This document shows positions 1-9,021 of a stretch of DNA of 64,000 bases, in pieces. The notes under the pieces are model-generated. The model did no database searches and was not told the origin of the DNA. It saw nothing but the letters and a program-made list of their open reading frames with translations. Made by a program: the position numbers and the translations under genes. The first letter of the stretch is position 1, and the number at the start of each line of letters is the position of its first letter. The DNA comes from JAKQIM01 sp029557965 (lineage in GTDB: Bacteria; Chloroflexota; Anaerolineae; Anaerolineales; UBA4823): NCBI GenBank assembly GCA_035341015.1, contig DAOQUL010000015.1, forward strand, positions 1 to 64,000, written 5' to 3'.

Positions 1-850
1 CGGGGCCTGGTTCTTGACCGTGATCACCACCTCGTCCGGCGCAGAGGCCAGCCCCCAACTGTCGGTGACGATCAGCGTGAAGGTCAGCACCGCCGGGTCG
101 GCAGGCGCGGTGAAGGTCGGTGTGACCGCGCTTGGGTCGCTCAGCGTCACCAATGGGCTGCCGGTCTGCGCCCACTGATAGGTCAGGGCGTCGTTGTCTG
201 GGTCGTCACTGGCGCTGCCGTCCAGCGTGACCAGGGCCAGGGTGTCTACAGTTTGGTCGGGCCCGGCATCGGCCAGGGGGGCCTGGTTGGTGACCGTGAT
301 CACCACCTCATCGGATACAGAGGCCAGCCCCCAACTGTCGGTGACGATCAGGGTGAAGGTCAGCATGCCCGGATCGTCGGGCGCGGTGAAGGTGGGGCCA
401 GCTGTCGCCGGATCGCTCAGGCTGACGGGATCGCCGGCGATCTGCGTCCACAGGTAGAGGAACGGCAAATCGTCATCGGGGTCACTGCCGCTGCCATCCA
501 GCGTGACCAGAGCCAGGGTGTCTACGGTTTGGTCTGTCCCGGCGTCGGCCACGGGCGGCTGGTTGTGCACGGTCACTGCTACTGGATTGGGCAGGGAGGA
601 CTGGCCCAGGCTGTCGGTGACGATCAGCACGAAGTTCAACAGCACCGGGTCTTCCGGCGCGCTGAAGGTGGTCAGGCTGAGCGCGGAGCTGAAGCTGATG
701 GTGGGGCCGCTGGTTTGCACCCAGAGGTAGGTCAGCGGCAGGTTCCCGTCGGGATCCAGGCTGGCCCGCCCGTCCAGGGTGACCAGGTCGCCCGTATCCA
801 CATTCTGGTCGGGCCCGGCGGCAGCCAGCGGGGCCTGGTTGGTGGTTAAG
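1..850 (-). repeat. Tandem PKD/Ig-like domain repeats of about 276 bases
   Basis: Three near-identical coding units (start of each unit on the plus strand near 5, 280 and 555) encode NQxPxADAGxDQTVDT...VTLDGS...LxFTLIVTDSxGL. The 92-residue period and high nucleotide identity of the first two units point to recent internal duplication. The array continues off the left edge. Confidence 0.85.
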
Positions 851-3800
851 GCGGCCTGGCCCTGGTTATTGGAGGGTGTGAAATCCCACTCCGATGCCGA
901 TAGACTGGCGGTGTTGGTGAAGGTGTGCCCACCGGGCAGGGTGTCGCTTAGTTGGCCCGTGATGGTGATCGTCCCGCCCGCTCCGGGGGGTAGGTCGGGC
1001 AGCAGCCAGGTGAAACTGGGCCCGCCCGTGGACGTAATGGGCAGGTTGCTGCTCACAGACAGGCTACCCATGGTCAGGCTGACCGGCACCTGGTCGACAA
1101 TCTGCACCTCGGTGGCTGTTTGTGGACCAAGGTTGGTGAAGTCTAGCGTATAAGTGATCCAACCGCCTGGTTGTGGCAACACAGGCGATACACTCTTGGC
1201 AAGCGCCAGGTCGGCGCTGTTTTCATTCAACCAGATCTCGCTAGGATCTTCGTCGGCAGATACAAAAACATCCAGGTCGCCGTCGCCATCCAGGTCGCCT
1301 AATGCCAGGCCGCGCGCATAGGCCTCCCCCAACACCTGCTGGGTGTCGGTAAAGGTGCCGCTGCCGTCGTTGCGCCAGATGTGCTGACCGGCATCGGTCG
1401 TGGTGTAGAAGAGATCCAGGTCGCCATCCGCGTCGATGTCGCCAAGCTCGATGGCCGTATTCTGGTAGGATCCCAGGTTCTGCCCGCTGTTGCTCAGGGT
1501 GCCATGCCCATCATTGATGTATAGTTGGTTCGGCTGCCCACCAGCGGCGCCGTTGGCAACCACCACATCCAGGTCGCCATCGCCGTCCACATCGCCAAAA
1601 TCTGCCTCATATGAACACAAACCATCGATTGTCTGTCCACTGTCGCTAAATTGGCCTTGGCCGTCGTTAAGCCAGAGCTTATCGTTGCCAGAGCCATGAC
1701 AGTTGGCCACGTAAGCATCCAGGTCGCCATCGTTGTCGATATCGCCCAGGGCCGCACCCACGGCATACTCTGTACCCAGGGTTTGCATGCTGTCTGAGAA
1801 AACCCCGCTGCCATCGTTGAAAAAGATCCGGTCTGGCTGTGGGTTGTAGGTAGCCACAAAGGCATCCAGGTCGCCATCGCCATCCAGATCACCCAGGTTA
1901 ACGGCATAGGACTCCAAGGTGCCCAGGGGCTGGCTGGTGTCGGTGAAATGCCCGCTGCCGTCGTTAAGCCAAACCATCAGCGGTTGATCCATTTGGGCGA
2001 CGAGCACATCCAGATCGCCATCTGCATCTAAGTCGCCTAAGGCTACATCGGTGGCCCGAGTGGTAGCCAGGGTTTGCGAGGACGTGTAAATACCAACTCC
2101 ATCATTCAGCCAGACTTGACTGGAATTCCCAGAGTAGTCTGCCTGTATGGCATCCAGGTCGCCATCGCTATCCAGGTCGCCCAGTGCCACGCGCCAGCCG
2201 CTTGGACTGGAAAGACTCTGGCCGCTGTTTGTGAAGTTGCCGCTGCCACCTGCCACCGCGGCCCGGAATTCCCAAACGTAAGGATGAACCGGGGAGCCGT
2301 TCTCGTCCAGCACCTGGCTGCTGAATGTGGCCTGTACCCGCTCGCCGGGCAAGAGAGGCCCCTGGGGGTCAAAAGCGACCACTGGAGGACTGCTCGCCAG
2401 CGTGGTAGTGAAGATACCTCCCAGGGGGCCCTGGAATCTGCCATGCACCCAGAAAGTGTGCGTGGTGACCGTGGTAGAACTGATCGGCCCACTGAGCCTG
2501 ACATCCAGGTTGCTGCCTGGGGCAGCAGCATGGCTGCCTGGGGGCGGCGTGGTGTCTTCGACCCCCACCTGGTTGAACCAGACCTGGCTGGGCTCATCAG
2601 ATGCCGCCACAAAAGCATCTAAGTCGCCATCGCCATCCAGGTCGCCAAGCATGGCCTGGCGGCTGCTGCCGCTGCCCAATCCCTGCCCATGGCTGGTGAA
2701 CAGCCCCTGTCCATCGTTCAGCCAGACCACCTCAGGCTGGCTCAGGTTGGCCACAAACGCATCCAGGTCGCCATCTGCATCGACATCGCCCAGGTCGATG
2801 CTCATGCTGGTGAAGCTGCCCAGGGCCTGCCCGCTGTTGCTGAACCCGCCCTGCCCGTCATTCAACCAGACCTGGCAAGGTTGGTCATAAGCGGCAATGA
2901 AGGCATCCAGGTCGCCGTCGCCATCAAGATCGCCCAGGTCTACTTCTTGCGCCGGCAGGCTGCCCAGGTCTTGGCCGCTGTCGCTAAATTGGCTCTGACC
3001 GTCGTTCAGCCAGACTTTATTAGGTTGGTTCAAGTAAAGTACATAAGCATCCAGGTCGCTGTCACCATCCAGGTCACCCAGCGCGGCTGCCATGCTGGGG
3101 CGGCTACCCAGGTCCTGGCCGCTGTTGGCGAAGGTGCCGCTGCCGTCGTTGAGCCAGATCTGGTCAGATGCGCCGTTGTAGGTAGCCACATAAGCATCCA
3201 GGTCGCCGTCGTTATCCAGGTCTCCCAAGATCACGTCCACGCTGCTGGTTGCGCCCAGGGTCTGCCCGCTATTGGTGAAGGTGCCGCTGCCATCGTTGAG
3301 CCACACTTCATCAGCAGGGCCAAGCTTGGCAAAGAAGGCATCCAGGTCGCCATCACCGTCCAGGTCGCCCAGGGCTGTGTCTACATTGAATTCGCTGCCC
3401 AGGTCTTGGACGATGGCGGTGAAAAGACCCTTGCCATCATTGATCCAAACAACATTATCTTCGCCGTAGTTTGCCTGGAGCACGTCCAGGTCTCCGTCGC
3501 CATCCAGGTCGCCCAGGCTGCCTCCAAGGCTGTGGGCCGCGGTCAGGACCTGGCTGCTGTTGATGAAGTAACCGCTGCCGGTGGGCGCGGTCGCATAGAA
3601 CTGCCATTGGTAGGGTGCGTTTAGCGGCTGACCGGCAGTACTTTGTACATCGGTCAAAACTTGCACCGTTACCAACTCGCCAGGCAAGAACCCGGTTGAT
3701 GGGGAGAATACCACCTGGCGCGGATCGGGGAAGCTGAAACTGCCGCCGTGAAAGCCCGTAAAGGCCCCCGAAACTGCAAGCGTAGCCGTGCTGATCGTGC

Positions 3801-5073
3801 CGGGGGCCACGTCTCCGGTGAAGGTGACGTTCAGCGGCGCCTCTGGTGCAGCCGAAGGGTGATTGGCGGCCGGATCGGTGAGAAAAACTTCGAATGGAAC
3901 GGTGACGGTGGTGGTGGCAGTGAGTTGGTTAAATACATTTGTGGCCGTCACCCAGGCGGTGTAATACCCGGCGCTGGGGTAGGTGTGTGCCACCGCTTGC
4001 CCCGTTTCATAGGTGCCGTCTCCCAATGCCCAGGCGTAAGTGATGTTGCTGCCGCCGGTCACGCTGGCTTGCAGGGTCGTTACGTCACCCAGGCGGGTGG
4101 GGCTGTCGTTGCTGGCGCTCAAGCCGGCAACGGGGGTCTCGGTGATGGTCACCATTGTAGTGGTGGTGATCACATTGGCCTCGTTGGTGGCGCTAACCAG
4201 GGCGGTGAATGTGCCGGTACCGGTAAAGATGTGCCCGGTCACCGCGCCGCTGCCCAAGGTGCCGTCCCCAAAATCCCAGGTATAGGTTGGATTCGTGCCG
4301 GTCAACACGGTGGCGGTCAGAATGGTGGTGCTGCCGAAGGGGGTGGGGCTGTCATTGGTGGCGCTTAACCCATCCAACGGCACATCCGTATAGAAAAAGC
4401 TGGGCTGGTAGCTGCTGAGCACCTGGCCTTCAGCAGGCGGGGTATGCAGACTGTCGTACCCTTCGAGGGCTTTGACCCAGGTGCCGCCGTAATTGAACTC
4501 GAACAAAATATTGGCCTTGAAGCCGCTCAAGTCGCTGGTAATATGCAGCATTGGCCCGCTGGCAATCAAGCCCTCGATGCTGCCGGGCTCTTCAATTCTG
4601 AGCGGATTGCCATCAAGGTCTGTCACCACCAAGGTAAAGCGCGTGTCAACATAGGTGTAGTTGAATCCAGACCCATTCGAGATGGGGATATCGGTATTTC
4701 CACGCCAGACGGCTACGCCGTTCTCCAAGTTCGAGTCTTCTGCCCGGTAGCTCAGGTAGCCAAACCAATCATGCCCACCCAATCTCAGCCTGACATCGCC
4801 TAAAAAGGCGGGCCCCCAATAGAGGTCTTGGAATTGTGTAAAACCGAAGCCTGTGTAGGTCAAATTCAGTCCGCCGGTACGGCCCTGGCATTCGCCAATT
4901 ACATCATAATTCGGGCCTCCGGTGCAGTCCCCGGTCTCCGTCAGGGTCACGCCGCCTGGGGGATCTGACACAGGGCCGCTGTGTGCCAGGGCCAGGCTGG
5001 TGCTTGTCAAAGCCAGGCCGGCGGCAAGGATAAAGGCTGCCAACAGCTTACGGAAGAACTTTGAGCTACACAT
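1..5073 (-). CDS. Giant exported PKD / FG-GAP (VCBS) surface protein, C-terminus beyond the window
   Basis: The reading frame is open from an ATG at 5073 to base 1 (1691 codons) and continues past the left edge. A GGCGAGG ribosome site lies just upstream. The N-terminus is a classical signal peptide (KFFRKLLAAFILAAGLALT, then an Ala-rich cleavage region). Approximate domain order: unassigned domain 30-230; two PKD domains 235-390 with WDFGDG; SbsA-type Ig-like domain (Big_5) 398-491; seven FG-GAP/VCBS units 497-828; second Big_5-like domain 840-938; seven more FG-GAP units 942-1287; DUF11-like domain 1287-1403; at least three PKD/Ig-like repeats (NQAPxADAGxDQTVDT) 1405-1691. Each FG-GAP unit carries a calcium-loop motif of the type DLDGDGDLD. 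It is probably a secreted or cell-surface adhesion or carbohydrate-binding protein; no catalytic domain is visible. It lies 11 bases downstream of the DGWAVG-repeat gene and is probably cotranscribed with it. Confidence 0.9.
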   Translation of the reverse strand, partial: MCSSKFFRKLLAAFILAAGLALTSTSLALAHSGPVSDPPGGVTLTETGDCTGGPNYDVIGECQGRTGGLNLTYTGFGFTQFQDLYWGPAFLGDVRLRLGGHDWFGYLSYRAEDSNLENGVAVWRGNTDIPISNGSGFNYTYVDTRFTLVVTDLDGNPLRIEEPGSIEGLIASGPMLHITSDLSGFKANILFEFNYGGTWVKALEGYDSLHTPPAEGQVLSSYQPSFFYTDVPLDGLSATNDSPTPFGSTTILTATVLTGTNPTYTWDFGDGTLGSGAVTGHIFTGTGTFTALVSATNEANVITTTTMVTITETPVAGLSASNDSPTRLGDVTTLQASVTGGSNITYAWALGDGTYETGQAVAHTYPSAGYYTAWVTATNVFNQLTATTTVTVPFEVFLTDPAANHPSAAPEAPLNVTFTGDVAPGTISTATLAVSGAFTGFHGGSFSFPDPRQVVFSPSTGFLPGELVTVQVLTDVQSTAGQPLNAPYQWQFYATAPTGSGYFINSSQVLTAAHSLGGSLGDLDGDGDLDVLQANYGEDNVVWINDGKGLFTAIVQDLGSEFNVDTALGDLDGDGDLDAFFAKLGPADEVWLNDGSGTFTNSGQTLGATSSVDVILGDLDNDGDLDAYVATYNGASDQIWLNDGSGTFANSGQDLGSRPSMAAALGDLDGDSDLDAYVLYLNQPNKVWLNDGQSQFSDSGQDLGSLPAQEVDLGDLDGDGDLDAFIAAYDQPCQVWLNDGQGGFSNSGQALGSFTSMSIDLGDVDADGDLDAFVANLSQPEVVWLNDGQGLFTSHGQGLGSGSSRQAMLGDLDGDGDLDAFVAASDEPSQVWFNQVGVEDTTPPPGSHAAAPGSNLDVRLSGPISSTTVTTHTFWVHGRFQGPLGGIFTTTLASSPPVVAFDPQGPLLPGERVQATFSSQVLDENGSPVHPYVWEFRAAVAGGSGNFTNSGQSLSSPSGWRVALGDLDSDGDLDAIQADYSGNSSQVWLNDGVGIYTSSQTLATTRATDVALGDLDADGDLDVLVAQMDQPLMVWLNDGSGHFTDTSQPLGTLESYAVNLGDLDGDGDLDAFVATYNPQPDRIFFNDGSGVFSDSMQTLGTEYAVGAALGDIDNDGDLDAYVANCHGSGNDKLWLNDGQGQFSDSGQTIDGLCSYEADFGDVDGDGDLDVVVANGAAGGQPNQLYINDGHGTLSNSGQNLGSYQNTAIELGDIDADGDLDLFYTTTDAGQHIWRNDGSGTFTDTQQVLGEAYARGLALGDLDGDGDLDVFVSADEDPSEIWLNENSADLALAKSVSPVLPQPGGWITYTLDFTNLGPQTATEVQIVDQVPVSLTMGSLSVSSNLPITSTGGPSFTWLLPDLPPGAGGTITITGQLSDTLPGGHTFTNTASLSASEWDFTPSNNQGQAALTTNQAPLAAAGPDQNVDTGDLVTLDGRASLDPDGNLPLTYLWVQTSGPTISFSSALSLTTFSAPEDPVLLNFVLIVTDSLGQSSLPNPVAVTVHNQPPVADAGTDQTVDTLALVTLDGSGSDPDDDLPFLYLWTQIAGDPVSLSDPATAGPTFTAPDDPGMLTFTLIVTDSWGLASVSDEVVITVTNQAPLADAGPDQTVDTLALVTLDGSASDDPDNDALTYQWAQTGSPLVTLSDPSAVTPTFTAPADPAVLTFTLIVTDSWGLASAPDEVVITVKNQAP
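1215..2250 (-). repeat. Second block of seven FG-GAP/VCBS units
   Basis: Seven more units of the same kind, separated from the first block by a Big_5-like domain. The order Big_5 then seven FG-GAP units occurs twice, suggesting a duplicated module. Confidence 0.83.
2590..3580 (-). repeat. First block of seven FG-GAP/VCBS units
   Basis: Seven consecutive coding units of roughly 145-150 bases, each encoding LGD(L/V)DxDxDLD followed by a variable strand and (V/I)WLND. Seven is the blade number of an integrin-like beta-propeller. Confidence 0.85.
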
Positions 5074-5084
5074 GGTAACCTCGC

Positions 5085-6989
5085 CTAGTTCTTGAAACTT
5101 GGATAAGGCTTTGATCGTAAAAACAGCCAAACCAGTGGCAGCAGGGCCAGGCCTGCCGCGCCGCAAGGACCCACACTGGTCCCCTGATCCGCGGGCGGGG
5201 TGAAGGTGGCGTCAGGCTCAGGCGCGGTCCAGGGTTGGAAGCGCAGGATGATCCCGTTGGCGCCGACTGCCCAGCCGATCTGATCGGTGAGCTGAACTGC
5301 CGCATGAATGGTTTCGGGGGAGTGGGTGTAACCAAATTCCCAACTACCACCGTTCCAGTGCAGACCCAGGCCGTTTTCGCCCAGTGCCCAGCCATCTTGT
5401 GGAGAGGTAAAAGTCAGGGACATTATCGTATTGCCTGCCGGGCTGGGAACGGGGTTCCAGGCGGTGCCATCCCAATGCAGCAGAGTTCCCCAATTGCCGC
5501 CGGCCCAACCATCGTTGGGTGCCAGCATGCGCACGGTCAGCAGGTTTCCCACCACAGGAACCTGCTGGGCCTGCCAACCTGTGCCATCCCAATGCAGCAG
5601 AACCCCATCTTGCCCTACCACCCAACCGTCATCTGGCGAAAGGTAGTGCAGCGCGTAGAGGTCAGCGCTGGTGGGCGTGGCAATGGATTGCCAGGCTGCG
5701 CCGTCCCAGCGCAACGCGCGGCCACCTTGCCCCACCGCCCAGCCAGAATCTGTTCCTAGCATTGTCAGCGCATATAAGGTCTGGGTCACCGGGCTGGTGG
5801 CAGTCTGCCAGGTTTCACTCTGCCAGCGCAGCAGGGTACCGTTGGCCCCGCCTGCCCAGCCATCTACGGGCGACAGCAGATCGATGGCAAAGAGCTCCTG
5901 GTCGGTCGGGCTGGGTACCTGGCTCCAGGTATTGCCATCCCAATGCCGGAGGGTTCCGCTCGCTCCGACCGCCCAGCCATCGGTGGGTGAAACCAGGTCA
6001 GCCGCATTCAACGTTTGCGCATCTGGGCTGGTTTGTACCACGTTCCAGGCCTGGCCATCCCAGCGCAGGATGGTATTGGCATCGCCAATTGCCCAGCCAT
6101 CGGTGGGTGAAACCATGCTCACGCCCCACAGCTCAGAAGGCGTTGGGCTGGGATAAGCCTGCCAGGCTGAGCCATCCCAATGTAAGATCGTTCCCCCACG
6201 TCCGCCCACGGCCCAGCCATCACTGCTGGAAAGCATTTCTACGGCATTTAATTGGTGGGGTGAAATACGTGTCACCGGGCTGAGGGGCGTCCACTGTTCT
6301 CCATCCCAGTGTACCAGGTCGCCGCCCACGGCCCAGCCATCCGTCTCTGAAATCATCGAAACACTGTACAGGTCATATGGAGAAGGGTTGCCTGCCTGGG
6401 TCCAGGCCTGCCCATCCCAGGCCATGATCACGCCATCGCGCCCAACTGCCCATCCGGCAGTTGCAGAGAGCATATCGATCCCGTTCAACCAACGGGTTGG
6501 CGCCCTGGATACTTCGGTCCAGGCTTGGCCATCCCAATGCAAGATCAAACCTTCTTCTCCTACCGCCCAACCATCTTCGGCCGAGAGCATATCCACGCTG
6601 CGCAGCAAAGGCGAGTTCACCTGTGCGGCTTTCTGCCAGGTAGTGCCGTCCCAGTGGATGATATCTCCCCCTGAGCCCACCGCCCAGATATTGTCCGCGG
6701 CAAGCGCAGCGAACCCTGCCATGTAGGTGCGCACATCGGGCTTCACCATCTGCCAGGTTTGCCCATCCCAGTGCAAGATCGTTTCCATCTCCCCCGCAAT
6801 CCAACCATCTGAAGCTGAAAGCATGGTGATGGCCCGCCAACCAGGGCGGCAAGGATAGTCTTGCCCTGGCCCCCAACATTCCCAGACGCCAGTTGGTGGC
6901 GGTTGAATGGCTGCTTCTCCATTGCCGACCGCAGTCCAAATGAGTGCGCTGAACACAACGAAGATCACAAGGCCAATTGAACGAAGCAT
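5085..6989 (-). CDS. Exported 14-repeat DGWAVG (YCF48/BNR-like) propeller protein with C-terminal membrane tail
   Basis: 634 residues. AAGGA lies 7 bases before the ATG. The signal peptide is about residues 1-26 (LVIFVVFSALIWTAVG). Fourteen repeats of about 40 residues follow, each built as SxxDGWAVGxxGxxLHWDGxxW; some vary (NIWAVG, IGWAVG). This pattern resembles the YCF48/Hcf136 and BNR beta-propeller families, so one or two propellers are expected on the outside of the cell. The C-terminus has a Pro-rich linker, then PCGAAGLALLPLVWLFLRSK: a Cys-Gly, a short hydrophobic helix and basic residues, like a sortase-independent surface-anchoring tail. The next gene downstream is the giant FG-GAP protein, 11 bases away. 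Function is unknown. Confidence 0.85.
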   Translation of the reverse strand: MLRSIGLVIFVVFSALIWTAVGNGEAAIQPPPTGVWECWGPGQDYPCRPGWRAITMLSASDGWIAGEMETILHWDGQTWQMVKPDVRTYMAGFAALAADNIWAVGSGGDIIHWDGTTWQKAAQVNSPLLRSVDMLSAEDGWAVGEEGLILHWDGQAWTEVSRAPTRWLNGIDMLSATAGWAVGRDGVIMAWDGQAWTQAGNPSPYDLYSVSMISETDGWAVGGDLVHWDGEQWTPLSPVTRISPHQLNAVEMLSSSDGWAVGGRGGTILHWDGSAWQAYPSPTPSELWGVSMVSPTDGWAIGDANTILRWDGQAWNVVQTSPDAQTLNAADLVSPTDGWAVGASGTLRHWDGNTWSQVPSPTDQELFAIDLLSPVDGWAGGANGTLLRWQSETWQTATSPVTQTLYALTMLGTDSGWAVGQGGRALRWDGAAWQSIATPTSADLYALHYLSPDDGWVVGQDGVLLHWDGTGWQAQQVPVVGNLLTVRMLAPNDGWAGGNWGTLLHWDGTAWNPVPSPAGNTIMSLTFTSPQDGWALGENGLGLHWNGGSWEFGYTHSPETIHAAVQLTDQIGWAVGANGIILRFQPWTAPEPDATFTPPADQGTSVGPCGAAGLALLPLVWLFLRSKPYPSFKN

Positions 6990-7083
6990 AACAGCTTCCT
7001 TAGAGAATTTTATAGGGGGGAACTTACTATTTGTTAATTATACACCACGTCCACAAACCGGCGCCTTTCGGTCCTGCAGATTC

Positions 7084-7100
7084 TTGACACAATATTGTCA
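7084..7100. promoter_or_regulatory. Palindrome in the divergent intergenic region, candidate operator
   Basis: ACAATATTGT (7089-7098) is a perfect 10-base palindrome nested in TGACA-N6-TGTCA (7085-7100), with a -35-like TTGACA at its left end. It lies between the start of the surface-protein operon (6989, minus) and the sensor kinase (7227, plus). The rest of 6990-7226 holds only promoter-like sequence and a mini-ORF. Confidence 0.4.
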
Positions 7101-7160
7101 CATACCTGGTCACCGGATGGGCAAAGTAAAGATATATTCCTCCGCCGTGTCAAGAACGGG

Positions 7161-7166
7161 TATAAT
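7161..7166 (+). promoter_or_regulatory. -10 hexamer TATAAT for the 7TM sensor kinase transcript
   Basis: A perfect TATAAT sits 6 bases before an ATG at 7173 and 61 before the kinase ATG. No good -35 is seen. Spacing to 7173 matches the leaderless promoters elsewhere in the window. Confidence 0.5.
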
Positions 7167-7172
7167 CTACGT

Positions 7173-7214
7173 ATGCGGCAAAGCCCGGCTCGGTTTCAGC
7201 GGCATATTGGATAA
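7173..7214 (+). CDS. Possible 13-codon leaderless leader peptide upstream of the sensor kinase
   Basis: ATG at 7173 would be the first codon of a transcript started by TATAAT at 7161. The frame reads MRQSPARFQRHIG and stops at TAA 7212-7214. It is in the same frame as the kinase (ATG 7227), whose SD AAGGGGA overlaps this stop. It may be a real leader peptide that couples translation to the kinase, or simply a 5' untranslated region. Confidence 0.3.
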   Translation: MRQSPARFQRHIG

Positions 7215-7226
7215 GGGGAAATTCTG

Positions 7227-8927
7227 ATGGACTTGGTCATCCAGATTCATATTGTGATCTTGTTGCTGGTTGCCTCGGGTCAAGTGGCGTTGGCAGTTAT
7301 GGCCTGGCGGCGCTCCGCGCCTGCCAGCCGGGCTTTCGTCTGGTTGACTCTGAGCGGAGCCTTTTGGACGCTCACCGAGGCGTTTGAGACGCTCTCTTTC
7401 ACAGCCGAGCAGCAGATCTTCTGGTCTAAGGTTGGCTACATTGGCAAAGAAAGCCTGCCGGTGCTGTTTTTGTTTTTCGCGCTTGAATACGCCTACTCGC
7501 GGCAAAAGCTGGGCTTGGGTTGGCGTCTGCTGTTGTGGGTTTTCCCTGTGATAACGATGCTGGTTGTGATGACCAATGATTGGCATGGCCTGTTTTGGCC
7601 TGCCTATCACGCTGTCGATCAGTACTCCTGGCTGGTATTGGTCTTTGATCATGGATCCTGGTTTTGGATCACCCTGGTACATAACTATACTTTGATCCTG
7701 GCGGGCTCTGTGCTGTTGTTGCGTGTCGCCTGGCGTTCGCTTCTGATCTACCGGCGGCAGGGACTTTGGATTTTGGCTGGCGTGGCAATCCCTCTGGTGG
7801 CCAATGCTTTTTACATTGCAGGCCTGGCCCCCTTGCCAGGCCTAGATTTAACTCCCCTGGCTTTTGCCATTTCGGCAGTCGCTTTTGCGTTGAGCCTATA
7901 CCGCTATCATTTATTGGACCTGGTGCCAGTGGCGCGCGACCTGCTGATTGAGACACTGGATGATGGGGTGGTGGTATTAGATCCGCAAGAGCGTGTGGTG
8001 GACATGAACCCGGCCTCGCGCTTGCTGTTGAGCCTGGACGATCGTTCTCTGGGTGCTCCGTTCAGCCAGGTTCTCCCGGCCTGGCAGGATCTTCCCATAA
8101 AAAGCCAAGAAGAAGATGAGATCACCCGCTCTGAGGTGGTGGTTGGAGAGTACTCTCAGCGCGTGATAGAGATGGTCGTAAAATCCCTGCACGACAGGCG
8201 GGGCAAGTTCATTGGACGGCTGCTGGTCTTAAACGATATCAGCCAACGCAAGCAGGTTGAAAAGATGCGTGACGAGCTGATCAACACCCTGGTGCACGAT
8301 CTGCGCAATCCCCTGGGGAGTGTGCTGTTAGCCCTGAATTCACTCGAACTCCGAGCGGATGGCGAGGCAGATATGTTGATGATCGCCCGTCATTCTGCCG
8401 AGTCGATGCTGGGGATGGTGAATGAAATTCTAGATGTGAGCCGCTTGCAGGTTGGCCAGATGCCGGTGCGATTTGAGGCTCTGGATATTCGTATGATGAT
8501 TGACCGCGTTTTGAAACTGGCCCTGCCCTTAGCGCTTGAAAAGCAGCTCAATTTAACCACTTTAATGGATAGTGACCTGCCCTTTGCTCGTGGCGACTAC
8601 GACCTGGTGGAGCGTACATTGCAGAACCTGGTCGGAAATGCGGTCAAGTATTCGCCTGTTGGCGGGGACGTGACCGTTCAGGCCCGCGAAGATAAAGCCG
8701 CGCAAGCGCTGGTGGTGCAAGTAACCGACGCCGGGCCCGGGATTGCCCTGGAGATCATGCCGCATATGTTTGAATTGTTCGTCACCGGGCAAGGACGGGG
8801 CAAGGGCAGCGGGATTGGCTTGTTCTTCTGCCGCTTGGCGGTTGAGGCCCAGGGTGGGCGCATCTGGGCCGAGAACGCGCCCGATGGCGGAGCGATCCTG
8901 TCGTTTTCTTTGCCGGTTGAGCGCTGA
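7227..8927 (+). CDS. Membrane sensor histidine kinase with N-terminal 7TM domain and PAS domain
   Basis: 566 residues. AAGGGGA precedes the ATG. Residues 1-230 form about seven hydrophobic helices, as in the histidine-kinase N-terminal 7TM sensor region. A PAS domain follows at about 235-330 (DDGVVVLDPQERVVDMNPAS). The dimerisation/phosphoacceptor motif is LVHDLRNPLGSVL, with the His near residue 356. HATPase_c has an N-box (LVGNAVKYS) and G-boxes (DAGPGI, GSGIGLFFC). It would autophosphorylate and pass phosphate to a response regulator, but no regulator gene is next to it, so it is an orphan here. The ligand is unknown. Confidence 0.9.
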   Translation: MDLVIQIHIVILLLVASGQVALAVMAWRRSAPASRAFVWLTLSGAFWTLTEAFETLSFTAEQQIFWSKVGYIGKESLPVLFLFFALEYAYSRQKLGLGWRLLLWVFPVITMLVVMTNDWHGLFWPAYHAVDQYSWLVLVFDHGSWFWITLVHNYTLILAGSVLLLRVAWRSLLIYRRQGLWILAGVAIPLVANAFYIAGLAPLPGLDLTPLAFAISAVAFALSLYRYHLLDLVPVARDLLIETLDDGVVVLDPQERVVDMNPASRLLLSLDDRSLGAPFSQVLPAWQDLPIKSQEEDEITRSEVVVGEYSQRVIEMVVKSLHDRRGKFIGRLLVLNDISQRKQVEKMRDELINTLVHDLRNPLGSVLLALNSLELRADGEADMLMIARHSAESMLGMVNEILDVSRLQVGQMPVRFEALDIRMMIDRVLKLALPLALEKQLNLTTLMDSDLPFARGDYDLVERTLQNLVGNAVKYSPVGGDVTVQAREDKAAQALVVQVTDAGPGIALEIMPHMFELFVTGQGRGKGSGIGLFFCRLAVEAQGGRIWAENAPDGGAILSFSLPVER

Positions 8928-9021
8928 CCGGCTTGTATTTCTCTCAAATTGGGATAAAATATCAGGACAAGAGCACTCTGATTAGCCTTTCTATGATTAT
9001 CTTGCTCTGAGAGGATATACC

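Noticed and set aside
1215..3580. Regular 145-150-base repeats resembling an array
   Set aside because: Repeats are coding FG-GAP units without constant repeat/spacer structure; not CRISPR.
2074..3624. Long open frames on the plus strand opposite the FG-GAP repeats (for example 2689-3624)
   Set aside because: They are antisense shadows of the repeat-coding minus strand; composition is repeat-derived and the minus-strand frame has clear domains.
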